A stretch of DNA of 64,000 bases from Roseinatronobacter monicus (GCF_006716865.1 NZ_VFPT01000001.1:1359001-1423000); one strand, 5' to 3'. Counted from the first letter of the stretch, positions 17,428 through 28,399 are shown. The notes: a model not told the origin generated them from the sequence alone. Numbers and translations: made by a program.

Positions 17428-19575
17428 TTAGCTTGCCGCCTTCAGTTGCAACCTGCGGGCATGTAGCACCGGCTCGGTATAGCCCGAAGGCTGCGCGCGC
17501 CCCTTGAACACCAGATCACAGGCGGCCTGAAAGGCGATGCTGTCAAATGCGGGTGCCATTGGGCGATAGGCCGGATCATCTGCATTCTGGCGGTCCACGA
17601 CTTCGGCCATGCGCCGCATTGCATCCATGGCTTCGGCCTCTGATACCACACCGTGATGCAGCCAGTTGGCAATGTGCTGGCTGGAAATGCGACAGGTGGC
17701 GCGGTCTTCCATCAAGCCCACATCATTGATGTCGGGCACTTTGGAACAGCCCACCCCCTGATCGATCCAGCGAACGACATAGCCCAGAATACCTTGCGCG
17801 TTGTTCTCGACCTCGCGCAGGATCTGGTCGCGGCCCCATTTGCGGAACGACGCAAGCGGTATGTCCAGCAGCGCCTCGACATGGGCGCGCCGCCCGCCTT
17901 TTGCCAGCTTTTCCTGCACTTTGCGCACATCGACCTGATGGTAATGCAGCGCATGCAATGTGGCGGCGGTGGGCGAGGGTACCCATGCCGTTGACGCACC
18001 CGATTTCGGATGCTCGATTTTCGTCTCGAGCATCGCGGCCATCTGGTCTGGCATGGCCCACATGCCCTTGCCGATCTGTGCGCGTCCCATCAGCCCGCAT
18101 TCAAGGCCGATATCGACATTGCGGTCCTCATAGGCCTTGATCCAGCCTTTGCGCTTGATGAAATCCTTGCGCGAAAACGGGCCTGCTTCCATGCTGGTGT
18201 GAATTTCATCGCCGGTACGGTCCAGAAAACCCGTGTTGATAAAGGCGACGCGGGTGCGCGCGGCATGGATGCATTGCTGCAAATTCACAGTTGTGCGGCG
18301 TTCTTCATCCATGACGCCAATCTTGATTGTATTCGGTGCCAGTCCCAGCACCTGTTCGACGCGGGCGAAAATTTCGTCAGCGAAGGCGACTTCATCGGGG
18401 CCGTGCATCTTCGGCTTTACGATATAGATGGACCCTTCGGCAGAGTTGCGCGGGCCGCTTTGCTTGCGCAGATCATGCATCGCGCAAAGCGCTGTGACCA
18501 TGGCATCCATCATCCCCTCAAACACCTCATTCCCGTCTTGATCGAGGATTGCGGGGTTGGTCATCAGGTGGCCGACATTGCGCACCCAAAGCAGCGCGCG
18601 CCCCTTGAGGGTCTTGGCACTGCCATCGGGGGCAGTAATCTCGACATCGGGGTTCAGGCGGCGGGTGACGGTCTTGCCGCCCTTTTCCAAATCGGCGCTT
18701 AGATCACCGCGCATCAACCCCAGCCAGTTGGAATAGGCCTGCACCTTGTCTTCGGCATCGACACAGGCGACGGAATCTTCGCAATCCATGATTGCCGACA
18801 GTGCAGATTCGGCGCGCACATCGGCCATACAGGCCTGATCGCGCCCGCCAATCAGATGCGCGCGGTTGAAGACCAGTTCAATATGCAGCCCGTTATTGAC
18901 AAGGAACACCGAGTCAGGCGCGCGCGGATCACCGCGATAGCCAGCGAATTTTGCAGGGTCTTCAAGCGGTTTGCCATCAACCAGCAGCGCGCCGCCCTTG
19001 ACGTGATATAGCCGCGCATCTGCATGGCTGTGCCCCGCAAGCGGAAAGGATGCATCCAGAAACACCCGAACCCGCGCTACGACACGCGCGCCGCGCCCTT
19101 GTTCATAGCCGCCTTTGGGGGGCATGTTGCCCATCGCATCGGTGCCATAAAGCGCATCATACAGGCTGCCCCAGCGTGCGTTCGCGGCGTTCAGCGCATA
19201 GCGCGCATTGGTGATCGGCACCACAAGCTGCGCGCCGGAAATCTGAGCAATCTCGGGGTCGACATTGGTTGTTTCAATCTGAAAAGGGGCCACCTCGGGC
19301 AACAGATAGCCAATCTCTTCCAGAAATGACCTATAGCCCTCGCGGTCATGAACCTGATTGCGCTGCGCGATATGCCACTGGTCGATCTGCTGTTGCAGAT
19401 CGGCACGTTTGTCCAGCAAAGCCCGGTTCTTGGGGCTCAGATCATGGACGAGGGCCGAAAAACCCTGCCAGAATTGTGCCGCGTCCAGCCCGGTACCAGC
19501 CAAGGCCTGGTCTTCGATAAACGCACAAAGTACCTCACTTACCTTCAGGTGGCCGCGTTCTATCATCTTGTTCAT
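17428..19575 (-). CDS. glcB: malate synthase G
   Basis: Malate synthase G (EC 2.3.3.9) condenses glyoxylate with acetyl-CoA to malate in the cytoplasm. The 715-residue length is typical of the G isoform. Recognisable regions are the TIM-barrel core with [20 protein letters not shown] sequence ([11 protein letters not shown]), the [10 protein letters not shown] segment with metal-ligand acidic residues, and GLNVGVRY-type C-terminal helices. AAGGA lies about seven bases upstream of the ATG. An 18-bp perfect inverted repeat lies 38 bases upstream. With the ethylmalonyl-CoA pathway in this organism (ccr at 60.9 kb), it would consume the glyoxylate released there by malyl-CoA cleavage. Confidence 0.95.
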   Translation of the reverse strand: MNKMIERGHLKVSEVLCAFIEDQALAGTGLDAAQFWQGFSALVHDLSPKNRALLDKRADLQQQIDQWHIAQRNQVHDREGYRSFLEEIGYLLPEVAPFQIETTNVDPEIAQISGAQLVVPITNARYALNAANARWGSLYDALYGTDAMGNMPPKGGYEQGRGARVVARVRVFLDASFPLAGHSHADARLYHVKGGALLVDGKPLEDPAKFAGYRGDPRAPDSVFLVNNGLHIELVFNRAHLIGGRDQACMADVRAESALSAIMDCEDSVACVDAEDKVQAYSNWLGLMRGDLSADLEKGGKTVTRRLNPDVEITAPDGSAKTLKGRALLWVRNVGHLMTNPAILDQDGNEVFEGMMDAMVTALCAMHDLRKQSGPRNSAEGSIYIVKPKMHGPDEVAFADEIFARVEQVLGLAPNTIKIGVMDEERRTTVNLQQCIHAARTRVAFINTGFLDRTGDEIHTSMEAGPFSRKDFIKRKGWIKAYEDRNVDIGLECGLMGRAQIGKGMWAMPDQMAAMLETKIEHPKSGASTAWVPSPTAATLHALHYHQVDVRKVQEKLAKGGRRAHVEALLDIPLASFRKWGRDQILREVENNAQGILGYVVRWIDQGVGCSKVPDINDVGLMEDRATCRISSQHIANWLHHGVVSEAEAMDAMRRMAEVVDRQNADDPAYRPMAPAFDSIAFQAACDLVFKGRAQPSGYTEPVLHARRLQLKAAS

Positions 19576-19612
19576 GCCTGGTCCTTATTTTTTGATCGCG
19601 TCGTGTCGGATT

Positions 19613-19630
19613 TGTACACAAAGGTGTACA
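19613..19630. promoter_or_regulatory. palindromic operator upstream of glcB
   Basis: TGTACAC-AAAG-GTGTACA is a perfect 18-bp inverted repeat, 38 bases upstream of the glcB start and overlapping the likely -10 region. The architecture resembles GntR- or FadR-type operators; the cognate regulator is not in this window. Confidence 0.6.
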
Positions 19631-19747
19631 GTATTGCCTTGTAGCGCCGCGACAAGGGCAAAGAAAGATGGGTTTTCAAGAAAAACCTTCAAGATTATGC
19701 AATAAAGCGCGGCGCTCTGCAAAGGGGGCTTGATGCGCTGGCTTGGT

Positions 19748-20680
19748 TCAATAGCCGCGCGCGGGGTCCACCTTGTGCAGTAACTCCGCCCCCGCCTCGA
19801 CCCGCGTAATGTTTTCGGCAATGACCTGCGAGGCAGATTTGGCGCGTGTGGTGGCGGCGATATGCGGCGTGATCGTGACATTCGGATGCGCCCAGAACGG
19901 ATGCTCCGCGGGCAAAGGTTCGACCCGGAATACATCCAGTGTTGCTTGCGCGATCTGGCCGGTGTTGAGGGCGGCCAGAAGTGCCTCATCCTCAATCAAT
20001 GCGCCGCGTCCGGGGTTTATGATCCGCGTGCCAGTGCGCATCTGCGCGAAAGCTGCCGCATTCAGGATGTTTTCGGTCTGGGGGGTGTGGGGCAGCAAAG
20101 TGACAAGGATATCTGCGCGGCGCAGCAGGGTCTTGAACCCGTCTGCCCCGTGATGGCACGTCACATCCTGCACCGATTTCGGGCGCGATGACCACCCTTC
20201 GACGGCAAAGCCAAGTGCCGCCAATGCGCTGGCACAAGCGCGCCCCAATTCGCCCAAGCCCAATATGCCGACCACCCGTTCCGGGGCCAGTGGCGGCTCA
20301 TCCTGCACCCACGCGCCGGGGGTGGCATTGATATGGGCATCCATTCCCAGATGGTAGCGCAACACATGACCGCAGACATATTCGACCATCCCGCGTGTCA
20401 GCGCCGGGTCGACCATACGTGCCAAGGGTTGCGTCAGGGTCGGGTTGCCCACGATCTTCTCAACCCCGGCCCATAGATTGAGCACCGCCTTGCAGCGCGT
20501 GTAGGGCGTGAAATCGCGCAAGGTGCTGGCGGGCGAATAGATGATATAGTCGACAGCTTCCGGCGCGGCCTCGGTCACAAGGTCGATCTTAAGATCGTGT
20601 TGCGCGAAGGCCTGTGTCAGCGGCGCGCGGTATTCTGCGAAAGCCGCGTCGCCCGCAGCGAACAGGACGGTCAGCGTCAT
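19748..20680 (-). CDS. 2-hydroxyacid dehydrogenase (glyoxylate/hydroxypyruvate reductase A-like)
   Basis: A 310-residue NAD(P)-dependent D-2-hydroxyacid dehydrogenase of the GhrA branch, reducing glyoxylate or hydroxypyruvate. The Rossmann motif is GILGLGELGRACA. Catalytic residues are the conserved Arg in INPGRGALI, Glu in the RVEPLPAEHPFW segment and His in TPHIAA. The ATG at 20680 overlaps the rodA stop by four bases (ATGA); the longer frame upstream is inside rodA. It is the distal gene of the mre/rodA operon. Its position next to malate synthase, with 172 bases between, also fits glyoxylate metabolism. Confidence 0.88.
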   Translation of the reverse strand: MTLTVLFAAGDAAFAEYRAPLTQAFAQHDLKIDLVTEAAPEAVDYIIYSPASTLRDFTPYTRCKAVLNLWAGVEKIVGNPTLTQPLARMVDPALTRGMVEYVCGHVLRYHLGMDAHINATPGAWVQDEPPLAPERVVGILGLGELGRACASALAALGFAVEGWSSRPKSVQDVTCHHGADGFKTLLRRADILVTLLPHTPQTENILNAAAFAQMRTGTRIINPGRGALIEDEALLAALNTGQIAQATLDVFRVEPLPAEHPFWAHPNVTITPHIAATTRAKSASQVIAENITRVEAGAELLHKVDPARGY

Positions 20681-21825
20681 GATGGCAACCTCGGGCGATG
20701 AATATGGGCGGATTGCACCAACCCGAACCCGACCATGATCACGATCAGCGCAGACCCCCCATAAGACACCAGCGGCAAGGGCACACCGACAACGGGCGCA
20801 AGCCCCATCACCATGGCCATATTGACGGCAAAATACAAAAAGAACGTGCCCACAACACCCATCACCACCAACGCGCCAAAGCGATTGGTCGTGCGCATCG
20901 CAGTCAGCAGGCACACCGCAATCACCGCCATGTATAGAATGAGCAGCGACGATGCTCCGACAAAACCGAACTCCTCGGCGAGCGTGGTAAAGATGAAATC
21001 GGTATGCTTTTCAGGCAAGAAGTTCAGGCGTGCCTGTGTGCCTTCCATAAAACCGCGCCCCGACCAGCCGCCGGACCCCAGTGCGATCATCGACTGGTTG
21101 ATGTGATAGCCCGCGCCCAAAGGGTCCAGTGTGGGGTCCATGAACGCATCAATGCGGCGATATTGATAATCCTTTAGGATTTGCCACTCGGTGCCCCGCG
21201 ATGACATGACCGTCGCAACCAGCGCGAAGCCGCTGCCGATCAGGGCAGCAAAATACCCCCAATGCACCCCGGCGGCAAAGATTACGACACCGCCGCCGAC
21301 TGCCAGCAACATTGCCGTGCCCAAATCTGGCTGGCGCAGCGTCAAAAGTGCCGGGACCAAGGCAATCAGGGCGGCCAGCAGCACCCAGAACGGATGCGAG
21401 ACTTTCTTGAGGTCGAGCCAGTCAAAATAGGCGGCAAGCGCCATGATCGTCGTGATCTTGGCCAGTTCCGAGGGTTGCAGCCGGAAGGGGCCAAGCTCTA
21501 GCCAGCGTTTTGCGCCCATACCGATCGTGCCGAAGAACTCGACCCCGAACAACAGCAACACCGATATGGCATAGGCCACCCCCGCGATGGACCGCCAGAA
21601 CCATAGCGGCACAAAGGCCACAAGGAACATGATCCCCAGCCCAAGGGCAAAGCGCTTCATCTGCGGGTCGGCCCAAGGGAACCAACTGCCACCGGCGATG
21701 GAATACAGCATCAGAACGCCGTAACAGCCCACCGCAATCAGCAGCGCGACCAAAGGCCAGTTCAGATACAGAACCTTGGCAAGCCCCGCAGGCATCCGCT
21801 TGGTGTTGTATTCAAGATAGCTCAT
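20677..21825 (-). CDS. rodA: rod shape-determining peptidoglycan polymerase RodA
   Basis: RodA is the SEDS-family glycosyltransferase that polymerises glycan strands for side-wall growth with PBP2. The 382-residue protein has about ten membrane helices. SEDS motifs are visible: RWLELGPFRLQPSELAKI, RQPDLGTAM, the KHTDFIFTTLAEEFGF loop and the C-terminal GVPLPLVSYGGSALI signature. The start at 21825 (MSYLEYNTKR) overlaps the PBP2 stop by four bases; the longer open frame lies in mrdA. It belongs to the mreBCD-mrdA-rodA operon. Confidence 0.96.
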   Translation of the reverse strand: MSYLEYNTKRMPAGLAKVLYLNWPLVALLIAVGCYGVLMLYSIAGGSWFPWADPQMKRFALGLGIMFLVAFVPLWFWRSIAGVAYAISVLLLFGVEFFGTIGMGAKRWLELGPFRLQPSELAKITTIMALAAYFDWLDLKKVSHPFWVLLAALIALVPALLTLRQPDLGTAMLLAVGGGVVIFAAGVHWGYFAALIGSGFALVATVMSSRGTEWQILKDYQYRRIDAFMDPTLDPLGAGYHINQSMIALGSGGWSGRGFMEGTQARLNFLPEKHTDFIFTTLAEEFGFVGASSLLILYMAVIAVCLLTAMRTTNRFGALVVMGVVGTFFLYFAVNMAMVMGLAPVVGVPLPLVSYGGSALIVIMVGFGLVQSAHIHRPRLPS

Positions 21826-23759
21826 GCGCGACTGATCCGCATGTCTTCGGGTTTGCGCAAGCGCTCTTGCATTTCCTGTTGCTCGGAATGAATGCGGTTG
21901 CGTTGCGGGGCAGGGTAGGCGGAAAGCGGTGGCACACCGCCATTCAACGCGGCCAGCATGATGTCGCGCCCGATCGGGGCTGCCGTTGACGATCCGCCGC
22001 CCCCATGTTCGACCACGATGGAAACCGCAATACGCGGTGCCTCGACCGGGGCGTAATTGACAAACAGCGCGTGGTTGCGCCGGTTCCAAGGCAGATCTTC
22101 TTGCCTGCGCACCCCCGCGTCGCGTTCGGCGCGCGTGATCGAGAACACCTGACTGGTGCCGGTCTTGCCTGCCATCACCTGATCATCCGCGACCACGCGC
22201 GAAGAATAGGCCGTGCCGCGCCGGTCATTGACAGTCTCGCTCATCCCGCGCCGGATCAGGCGCAGCCATTCGGGGCGCAGGTCAAGGCTTGCGGCCTCGG
22301 GCAGCGCGCTCTCTGCGGGGTCGCGCATCAACCGAGGCAGAATGGCTTTGTTTGACGCCAGACGTGCAGTCATGACAGCAAGCTGCAACGGCGTTGTCAG
22401 CACAAAACCCTGCCCGATCGAGGCATTGACTGTGTCCCCGATACGCCATTCGGAATTGCGGTTGTTGCGTTTCCATTCGCGCGTGGGGTTCAGCCCGCTC
22501 GCCACGGATGTGATGGGTAGATCATAGCGTATGCCCAGACCAAGCCGCGTCGACATCTCGTTGATCTTGTCGATGCCGCACCGTTGCGCCATTTCATACA
22601 TGTAGACGTCGCAGCTTTCCGACAGCGCCGAGACAAGGTTCACGCGGCCATGCCCGCCACGTTTCCAGCAATGGAAACGATTGCCCGACACATCCATATG
22701 ACCGGGGCAGAACACGCGCTCTTGCCCATCGGTGACGCCTGCGTCCAGCGCGGCCAGTGCTGTGACCATCTTGAAGGTTGAACCGGGCGGATACATGCCC
22801 TGCACGGTTTTATTCACCAAGGGCCGGTATTCATTGTCCAGCAACCCACGAAAATCGGTGGTGGAGATTCCGCGTACGAACAGATTGGGGTCAAAGCTGG
22901 GCCCAGAGGCCAGCGCCAGAATATCGCCGCTTTCGATGTCCATAACGACCGCCGCCGCACTGTGCCCGTGCAACCGCTCCAGCGCATAGTTTTGCAGGCG
23001 TGCATCCAGCGTCAGATGCACATTTCCGCCCGGCGTGCCCTCAACCCTGTCCAACTCGCGCATGACGCGGCCGACCGAGTTTACTTCCACACGTTGCGAG
23101 CCCGCGCGCCCGCGTAGCCGGTCTTCGGCCATCCGCTCGACCCCGCTTTTGCCGATCTGAAAGCGCGGGATCATCAAGACCGGATCAGGCGCTTCGAGCG
23201 CTTCAAGGTCGCGTTCTGATACAGGGCCGACATACCCCACCACATGCGCTGTGTCCTCGCGCAGCGGATAGTTCCGCGACAGGCCCATTTCCGGCGTGAC
23301 ACCGGGCAAAGCCGGCGCGTTCGAGGCAACGCGACTGATTTCTTCCCAACTCAGTCGCTCTGCCACAGTGACCGGCACGAATGGCCGGTTGCGCAACATG
23401 TCGCGACGCGCACGTTCAATGTCTTCTTCGCTTAGCGGGATCAGGCGGGCAAGTCGGGCCAGCACAAGATCAATATCGCCTGCGTCATCGCGCTTGATGA
23501 CGACGCGGTAATTCTGTTCATTCCCGGCCAGCATCACGCCATTGCGATCCACGATCAGGCCGCGCGTAGGCGGCAGCAGGCGCAGGTTGATGCGGTTCTC
23601 TTCGGCCAGCAGGTGATACTGCTCTGACTGGTTCAGTTGCATGTCCCGCAACCGCCAGAACAGCGTGCCCGCCACCCCGACTTGCAAGCCCCCCAAAAGC
23701 AGTCCACGGCGACTGATGACACGCCTGCTTAAGTCCTGTTCGCGTTCCGAGCGTTTCAC
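21822..23759 (-). CDS. mrdA: penicillin-binding protein 2 (transpeptidase)
   Basis: PBP2 is the elongasome transpeptidase that cross-links side-wall peptidoglycan made by RodA. The 645-residue protein has one N-terminal membrane segment (SRRGLLLGGLQVGVAGTLF), a PBP dimerisation domain, and a C-terminal transpeptidase domain with STFK (active-site Ser), SCD and KTGTSQV motifs. The start is a GTG at 23759 overlapping the mreD stop (GTGA); a longer upstream frame lies within mreD. Overlaps on both sides indicate coupled translation in the mre operon. Confidence 0.95.
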   Translation of the reverse strand: MKRSEREQDLSRRVISRRGLLLGGLQVGVAGTLFWRLRDMQLNQSEQYHLLAEENRINLRLLPPTRGLIVDRNGVMLAGNEQNYRVVIKRDDAGDIDLVLARLARLIPLSEEDIERARRDMLRNRPFVPVTVAERLSWEEISRVASNAPALPGVTPEMGLSRNYPLREDTAHVVGYVGPVSERDLEALEAPDPVLMIPRFQIGKSGVERMAEDRLRGRAGSQRVEVNSVGRVMRELDRVEGTPGGNVHLTLDARLQNYALERLHGHSAAAVVMDIESGDILALASGPSFDPNLFVRGISTTDFRGLLDNEYRPLVNKTVQGMYPPGSTFKMVTALAALDAGVTDGQERVFCPGHMDVSGNRFHCWKRGGHGRVNLVSALSESCDVYMYEMAQRCGIDKINEMSTRLGLGIRYDLPITSVASGLNPTREWKRNNRNSEWRIGDTVNASIGQGFVLTTPLQLAVMTARLASNKAILPRLMRDPAESALPEAASLDLRPEWLRLIRRGMSETVNDRRGTAYSSRVVADDQVMAGKTGTSQVFSITRAERDAGVRRQEDLPWNRRNHALFVNYAPVEAPRIAVSIVVEHGGGGSSTAAPIGRDIMLAALNGGVPPLSAYPAPQRNRIHSEQQEMQERLRKPEDMRISRA

Positions 23760-24364
23760 AATCTCTGCCCCAAAGAATCTACTTCGCCCGTTGCTGGTTT
23801 GCGCAGCCCGAAAATGAAATGCGACACTGCGACCACAACAGGGTAGGCCGCCACCGTGCCCAGAAACTGCACAAAGCTCAAGCCAAGTGGGGCTTGTGGC
23901 ATCATCACAATCGCGAGCATTGCGCGGTTGGCCAAAAACATTGTCAGCATCAGCCCGATCACAAGCAGAAATTCCAGCCAGAACCCGTAGCCGCGCAATT
24001 GCTCGGTTCTGGTGCGCAGGTATTCGCTTCCCAGCAGGACAATCAGCGCCCACAGCCCCGGCGGGCGCAGCAAAAGAATATCTTCAATAAAGAAATATCC
24101 GACGATGATCGGCGCAGGCAGCATGTCGGGGCGTCTGACCACCCAAGCAAGCGTCAGACATAACAGGAAATCGGGCGCGGGCAGGCTTCCAAGGGTGAAG
24201 CCGATGCTTGATCCGGGAATCGCATCCTGCCCGGCCAGGTCATGTGAAATGCCGTAACTGCCCAAGGGCAACAGCCGGTAGAATGTCATCAGCGCGGCAA
24301 GCCCCAGAAACAAGGACACATAGAGCAGCCGCTGGGTCTGGCGCCGTTCAACCATCGCCGGCAT
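23756..24364 (-). CDS. mreD: rod shape-determining protein MreD
   Basis: This small integral membrane protein of about 200 residues has five or more hydrophobic segments and belongs to the MreBCD complex that links the MreB filament to wall synthases. Family similarity is low, but position between mreC and mrdA and the membrane profile identify it. The start could be 24364 or the ATG nine bases downstream (24355); both overlap the mreC stop. No unusual features. Confidence 0.88.
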   Translation of the reverse strand: MPAMVERRQTQRLLYVSLFLGLAALMTFYRLLPLGSYGISHDLAGQDAIPGSSIGFTLGSLPAPDFLLCLTLAWVVRRPDMLPAPIIVGYFFIEDILLLRPPGLWALIVLLGSEYLRTRTEQLRGYGFWLEFLLVIGLMLTMFLANRAMLAIVMMPQAPLGLSFVQFLGTVAAYPVVVAVSHFIFGLRKPATGEVDSLGQRL

Positions 24365-25286
24365 CGCTTTGCAGGGGCGGGATCAAAGTGTCCGGCTCTT
24401 CAAGCTCCAAGGGATTTAATTCCAATTGGTCGGGTGCGATAAGATCGCCTGTGTCGACAATCCGCTCCATCGGGCGCGAACGCAGAACGCGCAGAAATTC
24501 CAGACGTCCGAAATCCGCAGAAATACGGACCCGCAATCTGCGATCACTTGTTGCCACCACTTCGCCCACAAGAATGCCCGCAGGAAAAACACCGCCATCA
24601 TCGGAACTGATTACCCTGTCGCCAGGGCGCAGGTCGTCGGGGGATTCGATGAATTCCAGGATTGGAAAGGCCGAGTTGTCGCCAATCAGCATTGCGCGCT
24701 GGCCAGAGGGTTGAATAACCACCGGAACAGCGCTGGCCGTATCTGTTAGCAACACAACCCGCGACGTGCGTTGTCCGACCCCCGCAATGCGCCCCGCCAG
24801 CCCCAGCCCATCCATCACCGCCCAGCCGTCCCGCACCCCATCGCGCGCGCCGACATTCAGCAACACAGACTTGCGGAAGGGAGAGCCGCTATCAGCCATC
24901 ACAACGCCTGTCACATGCGTCAATTGCGGATCAAGCCGCACTTGATTGAGGTCCAGCAATTGTGCGTTGCGTTGCTCCAGTTGCAGCGCCGCCTCGCGCC
25001 ATGCGCGCATTTGTTGCAATTCGCGCCGCAATTCCTGATTTTGCTCGATGATCCGCGCATAGGAGCGGAAATTTTCGGCCAGTGCCACGCCGCGCGCAAC
25101 AGGGCGCATCGCCCAGTCAAATGACGGGACGACACGGTCAATGACGGCCATGCGGAACTGCTCAACCCGTGGGCTGTCAATGCGCCATACGATAAAGATC
25201 AGCAGCATCAACGTCGCCAGCAACCCGATCAGGATGCGCCGAACCGGGCGGATAAAATCCTGATCCTGTCTGCGATCTTCTGCCAC
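24348..25286 (-). CDS. mreC: rod shape-determining protein MreC
   Basis: The 312-residue MreC has one N-terminal membrane helix (about residues 18-35), a coiled-coil segment (ENFRSYARIIEQNQELRRELQQMR) and the periplasmic double beta-barrel domain, which contacts PBP2. Sequence such as VTGVVMADSGSPFRKSVLLNVG and RVVLLTDTASAVPVVIQPSGQRA is typical of the family. It follows mreB by 25 bases and overlaps mreD. Confidence 0.95.
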   Translation of the reverse strand: MAEDRRQDQDFIRPVRRILIGLLATLMLLIFIVWRIDSPRVEQFRMAVIDRVVPSFDWAMRPVARGVALAENFRSYARIIEQNQELRRELQQMRAWREAALQLEQRNAQLLDLNQVRLDPQLTHVTGVVMADSGSPFRKSVLLNVGARDGVRDGWAVMDGLGLAGRIAGVGQRTSRVVLLTDTASAVPVVIQPSGQRAMLIGDNSAFPILEFIESPDDLRPGDRVISSDDGGVFPAGILVGEVVATSDRRLRVRISADFGRLEFLRVLRSRPMERIVDTGDLIAPDQLELNPLELEEPDTLIPPLQSDAGDG

Positions 25287-25311
25287 GCGCTACACCCTGT
25301 GACGCGCCCCG

Positions 25312-26520
<1,209 letters not shown>

Positions 26521-26585
26521 TCACCTGCCAAAAGTGATTTTTGCCAATGCGCCCCGCGTGTTTGGGCGCGACTTTCGTCCACGGG

Positions 26586-26619
26586 CAGGCGGCCCCGGCA
26601 TCAAATCCGGGGCCGCCTG
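26586..26619 (-). terminator. hairpin downstream of leuA
   Basis: A perfect 13-bp GC-rich stem (CAGGCGGCCCCGG and complement) with an 8-base loop ends 12 bases beyond the leuA stop codon. No T-run follows, so it may act as a transcript-stabilising hairpin or a factor-assisted terminator. Confidence 0.6.
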
Positions 26620-26631
26620 TCATTGCCGCGG

Positions 26632-28197
26632 TCAGCCTGCGCTGGTCATCAGTTCAGACAGGTTGCCGCGATGGCGGTGCATCACCAAACGGTTGAGCGC
26701 GTTGACATAGGCCTTGGCCGAAGCAACTACTGTATCGGTATCCGAAGATTGTCCCGAATACACAATGCCATCCTGCATCAGCCGTACACTGACCGTGGCT
26801 TGCGCATCTGTGCCTTCGGTCACAGCATGCACCTGATACAGTTCCAGCCGCGCCTCATGCGGGAACAGCATCTTGACGGCATTGAATGTCGCATCGACAG
26901 GGCCGTCGCCAGTGGCGTCGACAAACTGCTCCACGCCGCCAATACTTAGCGTCATTTCAGCCTCTTGCGGGCCGTCGGTGCCGCAGATCACGCGCAGTTT
27001 GCGCAGTTGCAGATAGGCGTCCTCGTCGCTCAGGCTGGCTTCGGCCATCAGTGCGATCAGGTCATCATCATAGACTTCCTTCTTGCGGTCCGCCAACGCC
27101 TTGAAGCGCACAAACACATCCTTGAGCTGGTTGTCGCCCAACTCGTAGCCCAGATCCGACAACTTCGAGCGCAATGCCGCACGGCCCGAATGCTTGCCCA
27201 TCACCAGATTGGTGGCCGCCAGCCCGATATCTTCGGGGCGCATGATCTCGAAGGTTTCCTTGTTCTTCAGCATTCCGTCCTGATGGATGCCGGATTCATG
27301 CGCGAAGGCGTTTTTGCCCACGACGGCCTTGTTATACTGCACAGGAAAGCCTGACACGGCCGCGACCATGCGCGAAATGCCCATGATCTTGGTGGTGTCG
27401 ATCCGCGTTGCGTAGGGCAGGATGTCGTTGCGCACGCGCAGCGCCATGACCACTTCTTCCAGCGCAGTGTTGCCCGCGCGTTCGCCCAGACCATTGATCG
27501 TGCACTCGATCTGGCGCGCGCCCGCTTCCACCGCCGCCAGCGCATTGGCGGTCGCCATGCCAAGGTCATTGTGGCAATGCGTGGCAAAAGTGATTGTGTC
27601 TGCGCCGGGCACGCGCTCCAGCAGCATGGCGATCAGATCGGCGCTTTCGCGTGGGTATGTATAGCCCACCGTGTCAGGGATATTAACAGTGGTGGCCCCT
27701 GCCTTGATCGCGGTTTCCACAACGCGGCACAGATAGTCATGCTCGGTGCGGGTTGCGTCCATGGGCGACCATTGCACATCGTCGCACAGATTGCGGGCGT
27801 GGGTGACTGTGTCATGAATGCGCGCAACCATGCCATCCATATCCAGCGCCGTAATCTCTCGGTGCAGCGGCGAGGTGCCGATAAACGTGTGAATGCGCCC
27901 GCGGGGTGCATGTTTCACAGCCTCCCAGCAGCGGTCGATATCGGTCAGGTTGGCACGTGACAGCCCGCAAATGACAGAGTTTTTGGCATTGCGCGCAATT
28001 TCCGATACCGCGTTGAAATCCCCTTCCGAGGCTATGGGAAACCCCGCCTCGATGATATCCACACCCATCTCATCCAGAAGGGCCGCGATTTCCAGCTTCT
28101 CGGAATGGGACATGGTCGCGCCGGGGCTTTGTTCGCCATCACGCAGGGTTGTGTCAAAGATCAGGACGCGGTCCTGCTCAGCTGGGGTCATGGTCAT
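26632..28197 (-). CDS. leuA: 2-isopropylmalate synthase
   Basis: LeuA condenses acetyl-CoA and 2-ketoisovalerate in the first committed step of leucine synthesis. The 521-residue protein has the DRE-TIM barrel with FDTTLRDGEQSPG near residue 15, the HCHNDLGMA metal site and the HESGIHQDG motif. A C-terminal regulatory domain (from about residue 390) binds leucine in the family. The start is supported by GACAGGAAC upstream. A 310-base gap separates it from divergent lepB and contains a Leu-rich leader peptide and alternative hairpins, so leuA is probably attenuation-controlled. Confidence 0.96.
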   Translation of the reverse strand: MTMTPAEQDRVLIFDTTLRDGEQSPGATMSHSEKLEIAALLDEMGVDIIEAGFPIASEGDFNAVSEIARNAKNSVICGLSRANLTDIDRCWEAVKHAPRGRIHTFIGTSPLHREITALDMDGMVARIHDTVTHARNLCDDVQWSPMDATRTEHDYLCRVVETAIKAGATTVNIPDTVGYTYPRESADLIAMLLERVPGADTITFATHCHNDLGMATANALAAVEAGARQIECTINGLGERAGNTALEEVVMALRVRNDILPYATRIDTTKIMGISRMVAAVSGFPVQYNKAVVGKNAFAHESGIHQDGMLKNKETFEIMRPEDIGLAATNLVMGKHSGRAALRSKLSDLGYELGDNQLKDVFVRFKALADRKKEVYDDDLIALMAEASLSDEDAYLQLRKLRVICGTDGPQEAEMTLSIGGVEQFVDATGDGPVDATFNAVKMLFPHEARLELYQVHAVTEGTDAQATVSVRLMQDGIVYSGQSSDTDTVVASAKAYVNALNRLVMHRHRGNLSELMTSAG

Positions 28198-28255
28198 AGG
28201 ATGTTCCTGTCAAGGATGTCTGAATATGTCGTCTTGCATTTCGGGGCGCTGGTCA

Positions 28256-28293
28256 CCTCTGAGCGGCGCGCCCGCAAGGGACACGCTCAGAGG
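28256..28293 (-). promoter_or_regulatory. leuA attenuator hairpin
   Basis: A perfect 10-bp stem (28256-28265 with 28284-28293) follows the Leu codons of the leader ORF and includes its last sense codon and stop codon. A 6-bp stem (28294-28299 with 28305-28310) is built from the Leu codons themselves and would be masked by a translating or stalled ribosome. GGGCGC/GCGCCC on the leuA side offers a competing pairing. No T-run follows, so the output (termination or occlusion) is uncertain. Confidence 0.55.
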
Positions 28294-28364
28294 CTGCTAA
28301 GAAGTAGCAGGCCACTGGAAGGCAGCGCAAAGCGCAAGCTGACTGTTTGAGCGCAAATAATCAT
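28287..28364 (-). CDS. leuL: leuA leader peptide
   Basis: This 25-codon ORF lies about 90 bases upstream of leuA and is too short for ordinary gene finding. Its C-terminal part contains four consecutive leucine codons (CTG CTA CTT CTT, including rare CTA) and a final Leu (CTC) before TGA, seven Leu in 25 residues. Such clustering is the mark of ribosome-mediated attenuation. There is no Shine-Dalgarno sequence, and a TATAGT hexamer ends six bases before the ATG, so the transcript probably starts at the initiation codon. This is the arrangement reported for trpL of Sinorhizobium. The gene name is used by analogy. Confidence 0.7.
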   Translation of the reverse strand: MIICAQTVSLRFALPSSGLLLLSSL

Positions 28365-28370
28365 AGTGCG

Positions 28371-28399
28371 ACTATAGGCAGCGATGCGAGGCTTGAAAA
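28371..28399 (-). promoter_or_regulatory. leuA leader promoter
   Basis: TATAGT (28371-28376) is preceded, 17 bases upstream, by a weak -35 TTTTCA. Transcription would start about position 28364, the A of the leader ATG. Read by eye only. Confidence 0.45.
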
